From positions 1 to 8,817 of the forward strand of contig CAZPAV010000072.1 in NCBI GenBank assembly GCA_964584755.1: DNA of 8,817 nt. Reading direction: 5' to 3'. Shown piece after piece: positions 6,611-8,817 of the stretch (positions within the stretch are counted from its first letter, which is position 1; each line of letters starts with the position of its first letter). The stretch is from CAZPAV01 sp964584755 (lineage in GTDB: Bacteria > Actinomycetota > Acidimicrobiia > Spongiisociales > UBA5794). The translations under genes and the position numbers were made by a program. Under the pieces are notes generated by a model. That model had not been told where the DNA came from. It was given only the letters and a program-made list of their open reading frames with translations, and did not search any database.

Positions 6611-6633
6611 GGTCCCGGGCCGGGGCCCGGACC
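6611..6633 (-). terminator. GC-only hairpin just after the binding-protein stop
   Basis: GGT (6611-6613) and CCGGGCC (6615-6621) pair with GGCCCGG (6624-6630) and ACC (6631-6633), leaving C6614 bulged and a two-base spacer at the tip. It starts 5 bases after the stop codon in the direction of transcription and is followed by the larger hairpin, so the two stand in tandem. It lacks a U-run. It is probably part of the same terminator or mRNA-stabilising region. Confidence 0.5.
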
Positions 6634-6637
6634 GTCG

Positions 6638-8629
6638 CTACTTCTTCTGCACCGACTCCGGCATGCCGGAGAGAGCCTGGATACCCGACAGCGTCTTCGT
6701 GAAGGGGTACTGGAGGTCCTTGTTGTAGAACTCCGTGATGGGCGTGTCGAAGAGGACGATGTAGGGCAGATCCTCGGCGATCTTGTCCTCCATCTTCCAG
6801 ATCAGGTCGTACGCCTTCTGCTGGTCCCGGGTGGCGAACATCTCGTCGGCCATGGCGTCGAACTCCGGGTCGGAGTACCCGGCGGCGTTGGCCCCGTCGT
6901 TCACCTCGGCGAAGTTCCGCGAGTGGAAGAACGCCTCGTGGAACGTGGGCCAGGCCGGGTTCCCCAGACTCCATCCCAGGATGTACATGTCGAACGTCGG
7001 CGGGTTGCCGACCCCCGGCCACACCTTGGCGATGATCGTGTTGAAGTCCGTCGGGTTCGCCGTGGCCTGGACGCCCATGTCCTTGAGCCACTTCTCGATC
7101 CACAGCGAGGCCGTGGCCCGCAGCGGGTCGTAGCTCGCCGGCGGTGCCATCACCTCGAGCGGCGGCACCTTACGGCCGTCCGGATCGATGAGCCCGGAGC
7201 CGGGCTTCGTGATGTTCCCGTCCGCGTCCTTCTCCGGCGGCGTCTTCCACGTGAAGCCGCCGTCCTCGAGCGTCTGGTACGCCTTGTTGAGGCGGGTCTG
7301 CTCGTCGAGGCCGACGTACTTGCTGGCGATCTTCTCCGCCTCGTCCTTGTTGTACCAGGCCGTGTTGCCCTCGGGCACGAGGACGTAGAGCGGGAAGGCC
7401 ACGCCCTGGAGGACGTTCTTCGTCAGGAACTCCTTGTCCACCAGGTAGGCGAGCGCCTGCCGGAAGGCCTTGAACTTCATGGGCGCCTTGCGGAAGTTGA
7501 ACGCCAGGTAGCGGAACCCGTTCGTCGGGTTGACCGCCACGGCGAGGTTCTCCGCGTCGAGCCCCTGCTGCCGGAGCCCGGGCGAGACGCCGAGCGGGTT
7601 CATCCAGATGTCGATGTCGCCGTTGGTGAGGGCGAGCATCGCCGCGGCCTGGTCTCCGTAGATGGAGAATGCCTCGTTCTGGAGGTACGGACCTTCCTTG
7701 TAGTCGACGACGACGTCGCCGCCGCCGCTCCCGTAGTACTGCGTTCCGTTCTGCTCGTACGTGCCGTCCGAGTAGAACTTGTGCTCCATGCCGGCGTCGG
7801 CGTAGTTGTCGTTGACGACGTTCTCGATGAACGCGCCCTCTTCCCGGCTCTTCAGCATGACCGGACCGGCCGAGAGGTCGCCCACCTCGAGCGGGTCGGC
7901 CCCCTGCAGCGCACCGGCCGGGTCGTCCGACTTCAGCGCGTCCTCGAGCACGGGGCGCCACACCGACTCGGGCATGATCGCCGCGACCCCCACGTTGTGG
8001 GGCCACACCGCCGCGCCCGGCTCGGAGTCGAAGGTGAACTTCACCGTCTGGTCGTCGATCGCCTCGACGTTGAGGAGCCGCGGCTTCGAGGCCTCCGTGT
8101 ACGGGTACCCGGAGATCCAGTCACCGCCCATGCCCGCCTTCGAGACCGCCTCGAAGGTGAAGGCGACGTCCTTGGCGGTCACCGGGGTCCCGTCCGACCA
8201 CGTGTAGTCGGTCCGGAGCTTCTGGGTGACCGTCCACGTGTCGCCCTCCTGCACCGGCTCGGCGGGCAGGCCGTCCGCCACCACCGGCGCCACGACGATG
8301 CCCGGATAGGCGATGCCGAACAGCGACGGCTTCGTCGGTCCGACGACGTAGGCGTCGTACACGCTGCCGTTGGCGATGTACGCCCAGAAGTTCGTCGACT
8401 GGACGTCCGAGGTCATGCCGATCTTGTAGGTGAAGCCCTGCGGCTTGGGCGCCGTGGTCGTCGTCGTGGTCCCCGTGGGAGCCTTCGTCGTCGTCGTGGT
8501 CGTACTGGCCGTCGTCGACGGCGCCGCAGTCGTCGTGCTGCTGCTCGTCGACGTGCAGGCCGCGGCCACCATGGCCAGGACGGCCAGTAGGCCGAGCACC
8601 TTGAGCCCCAACCCTGTTCTTCTTCTCAC
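6638..8629 (-). CDS. Substrate-binding lipoprotein of the ABC importer (SBP family 5)
   Basis: This 663-residue lipoprotein captures the substrate outside the membrane for the downstream permeases. A signal peptide (RRR, then a hydrophobic core at about 9-22) ends in a lipobox MVAAAC with lipidated Cys25. A Ser/Thr-rich linker (26-64) is followed by the mature domain. Family 5 hallmarks are WTVTQKLRTDYTWSDGTPVTAKDVAFTFE around 132-160 and FRQALAYLVDKEFL around 389-402. The GTG start at 8629 is chosen because GGAGG lies 5 bases upstream and it gives a normal signal peptide. An in-frame ATG at 8683 would add 18 residues that run back into the secG gene. It is longer than typical DppA or OppA (about 510-550), partly from the linker. 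The substrate, whether peptide, oligosaccharide or other, is not evident. There is no frameshift. Two hairpins follow the stop. Confidence 0.95.
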   Translation of the reverse strand: MRRRTGLGLKVLGLLAVLAMVAAACTSTSSSTTTAAPSTTASTTTTTTKAPTGTTTTTTAPKPQGFTYKIGMTSDVQSTNFWAYIANGSVYDAYVVGPTKPSLFGIAYPGIVVAPVVADGLPAEPVQEGDTWTVTQKLRTDYTWSDGTPVTAKDVAFTFEAVSKAGMGGDWISGYPYTEASKPRLLNVEAIDDQTVKFTFDSEPGAAVWPHNVGVAAIMPESVWRPVLEDALKSDDPAGALQGADPLEVGDLSAGPVMLKSREEGAFIENVVNDNYADAGMEHKFYSDGTYEQNGTQYYGSGGGDVVVDYKEGPYLQNEAFSIYGDQAAAMLALTNGDIDIWMNPLGVSPGLRQQGLDAENLAVAVNPTNGFRYLAFNFRKAPMKFKAFRQALAYLVDKEFLTKNVLQGVAFPLYVLVPEGNTAWYNKDEAEKIASKYVGLDEQTRLNKAYQTLEDGGFTWKTPPEKDADGNITKPGSGLIDPDGRKVPPLEVMAPPASYDPLRATASLWIEKWLKDMGVQATANPTDFNTIIAKVWPGVGNPPTFDMYILGWSLGNPAWPTFHEAFFHSRNFAEVNDGANAAGYSDPEFDAMADEMFATRDQQKAYDLIWKMEDKIAEDLPYIVLFDTPITEFYNKDLQYPFTKTLSGIQALSGMPESVQKK
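8438..8554 (-). repeat. Low-complexity Thr/Ser linker coding repeat
   Basis: This part of the binding-protein gene (residues 26-64) is built largely from ACG, ACC, AGC and ACT codons, seen on the plus strand as runs of GTCGTCGTCGTGGT. It encodes the flexible tether between the lipid anchor and the binding domain. Such short-unit repeats are prone to slippage, so its length may vary between strains. Confidence 0.7.
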
Positions 8630-8659
8630 ATGCGCCTCCGTTACGAGTGTCGCGTTCCC

Positions 8660-8675
8660 CGGCCTCTCGAGACCG
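8660..8675 (-). terminator. Small hairpin after secG stop, weak terminator candidate
   Basis: The minus strand reads CGGTCT, CGAG, AGGCCG, a 6-bp stem with one U-G pair and a tetraloop that begins at the base after the secG stop. It has no U-run and is only 30 bases before the start of the binding-protein gene. It seems too weak to isolate the two genes, so readthrough from secG is likely. I see no convincing promoter in the 46-bp gap. Confidence 0.25.
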
Positions 8676-8817
8676 TCAGGCACGTCCCGTCAGCAGCCAC
8701 GTCAACAGCAGCGTGCTGAGGGCGAAGACCACCGCGACGATCACCGTGAGGCGGTCGAGGTTCCGCTCCACGACGGTCGAACCGGCGAGGCTTCCGCCCC
8801 CCATGCCGCCCCCGAAC
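8676..8817 (-). CDS. secG: Preprotein translocase subunit SecG (partial, C-terminal 46 residues)
   Basis: The minus-strand frame running in from the right edge encodes 46 residues to TGA at 8676-8678. They begin with a Gly-rich loop (FGGGMGGGSLAG), then VVERNLDRLT, then a hydrophobic helix (VIVAVVFALSTLLLTWLL) and a short tail. A Gly-rich loop, a (E/K)(R/K)NLDRLT motif and a second membrane helix are the usual C-terminal half of SecG, a small two-helix partner of SecYE in protein export. The start and first helix lie outside the window. It is a housekeeping gene in the same direction as the importer operon, 46 bp upstream of the binding-protein gene. Confidence 0.88.
   Translation of the reverse strand, partial: FGGGMGGGSLAGSTVVERNLDRLTVIVAVVFALSTLLLTWLLTGRA

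Noticed and set aside
8438..8554. The GTCGTC-type repeats as a possible CRISPR or tandem regulatory repeat
   Set aside because: They are in frame with the lipoprotein linker and encode Thr/Ser. There is no spacer-repeat structure.
5054..8590. A 1178-codon open frame on the plus strand opposite the binding-protein and permease genes
   Set aside because: It is antisense to two well-supported genes and its translation is Arg/Val/Glu/His-rich low-complexity sequence with no domain. Long antisense frames are expected in GC-rich coding DNA with G/C third positions.

Overview
This is a high-GC stretch that looks like an actinomycete chromosome, perhaps class Acidimicrobiia. The basis is GC-rich codons, a lipoprotein with a long Ser/Thr-rich linker, and a serine recombinase of a type I know from actinobacterial integrative elements. 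The class-level guess is inference only.

Left part (1 to about 1970, + strand): this appears to be the right end of an integrative element whose body lies before position 1. It holds the last 11 codons of a possible upstream ORF, a 62-residue ORF, and a large serine recombinase (281-1972) whose GTG start overlaps the stop of the 62-residue ORF. The recombinase does not stop before the chromosome begins. Its last 18 codons are read antisense through the 3' half of a tRNA-Leu(GAG) gene (1915-1999, - strand), and its stop codon lies in the tRNA anticodon stem. That layout marks tRNA-Leu(GAG) as the likely attachment site and places the element/chromosome boundary near 1900-1972.

Right part (2000 to 8817, all - strand): ordinary chromosome with a complete five-gene ABC importer of the peptide/nickel/oligosaccharide (Dpp/Opp) class, transcribed right to left. 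The order is lipoprotein substrate-binding protein (8629-6638), an intergenic stretch with two strong hairpins, DppB-like permease (6484-5327), DppC-like permease (5313-4195), then two ATPases (4198-3155 and 3158-2088). The last three genes are joined by 4-bp ATGA overlaps. The lipoprotein would capture substrate outside the membrane, the two permeases form the channel, and the two ATPases drive import. The hairpins after the binding-protein gene probably let it be expressed more strongly than the membrane and ATPase genes. The substrate cannot be read from the sequence; peptides and oligosaccharides are both possible. At the right edge, 46 bp upstream of the binding-protein gene, is the C-terminal part of secG, a preprotein translocase subunit.

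I see no clearly undescribed system. The points most worth a second look are the recombinase/tRNA overlap, the paired hairpins after the binding-protein gene, and the enlarged permeases.
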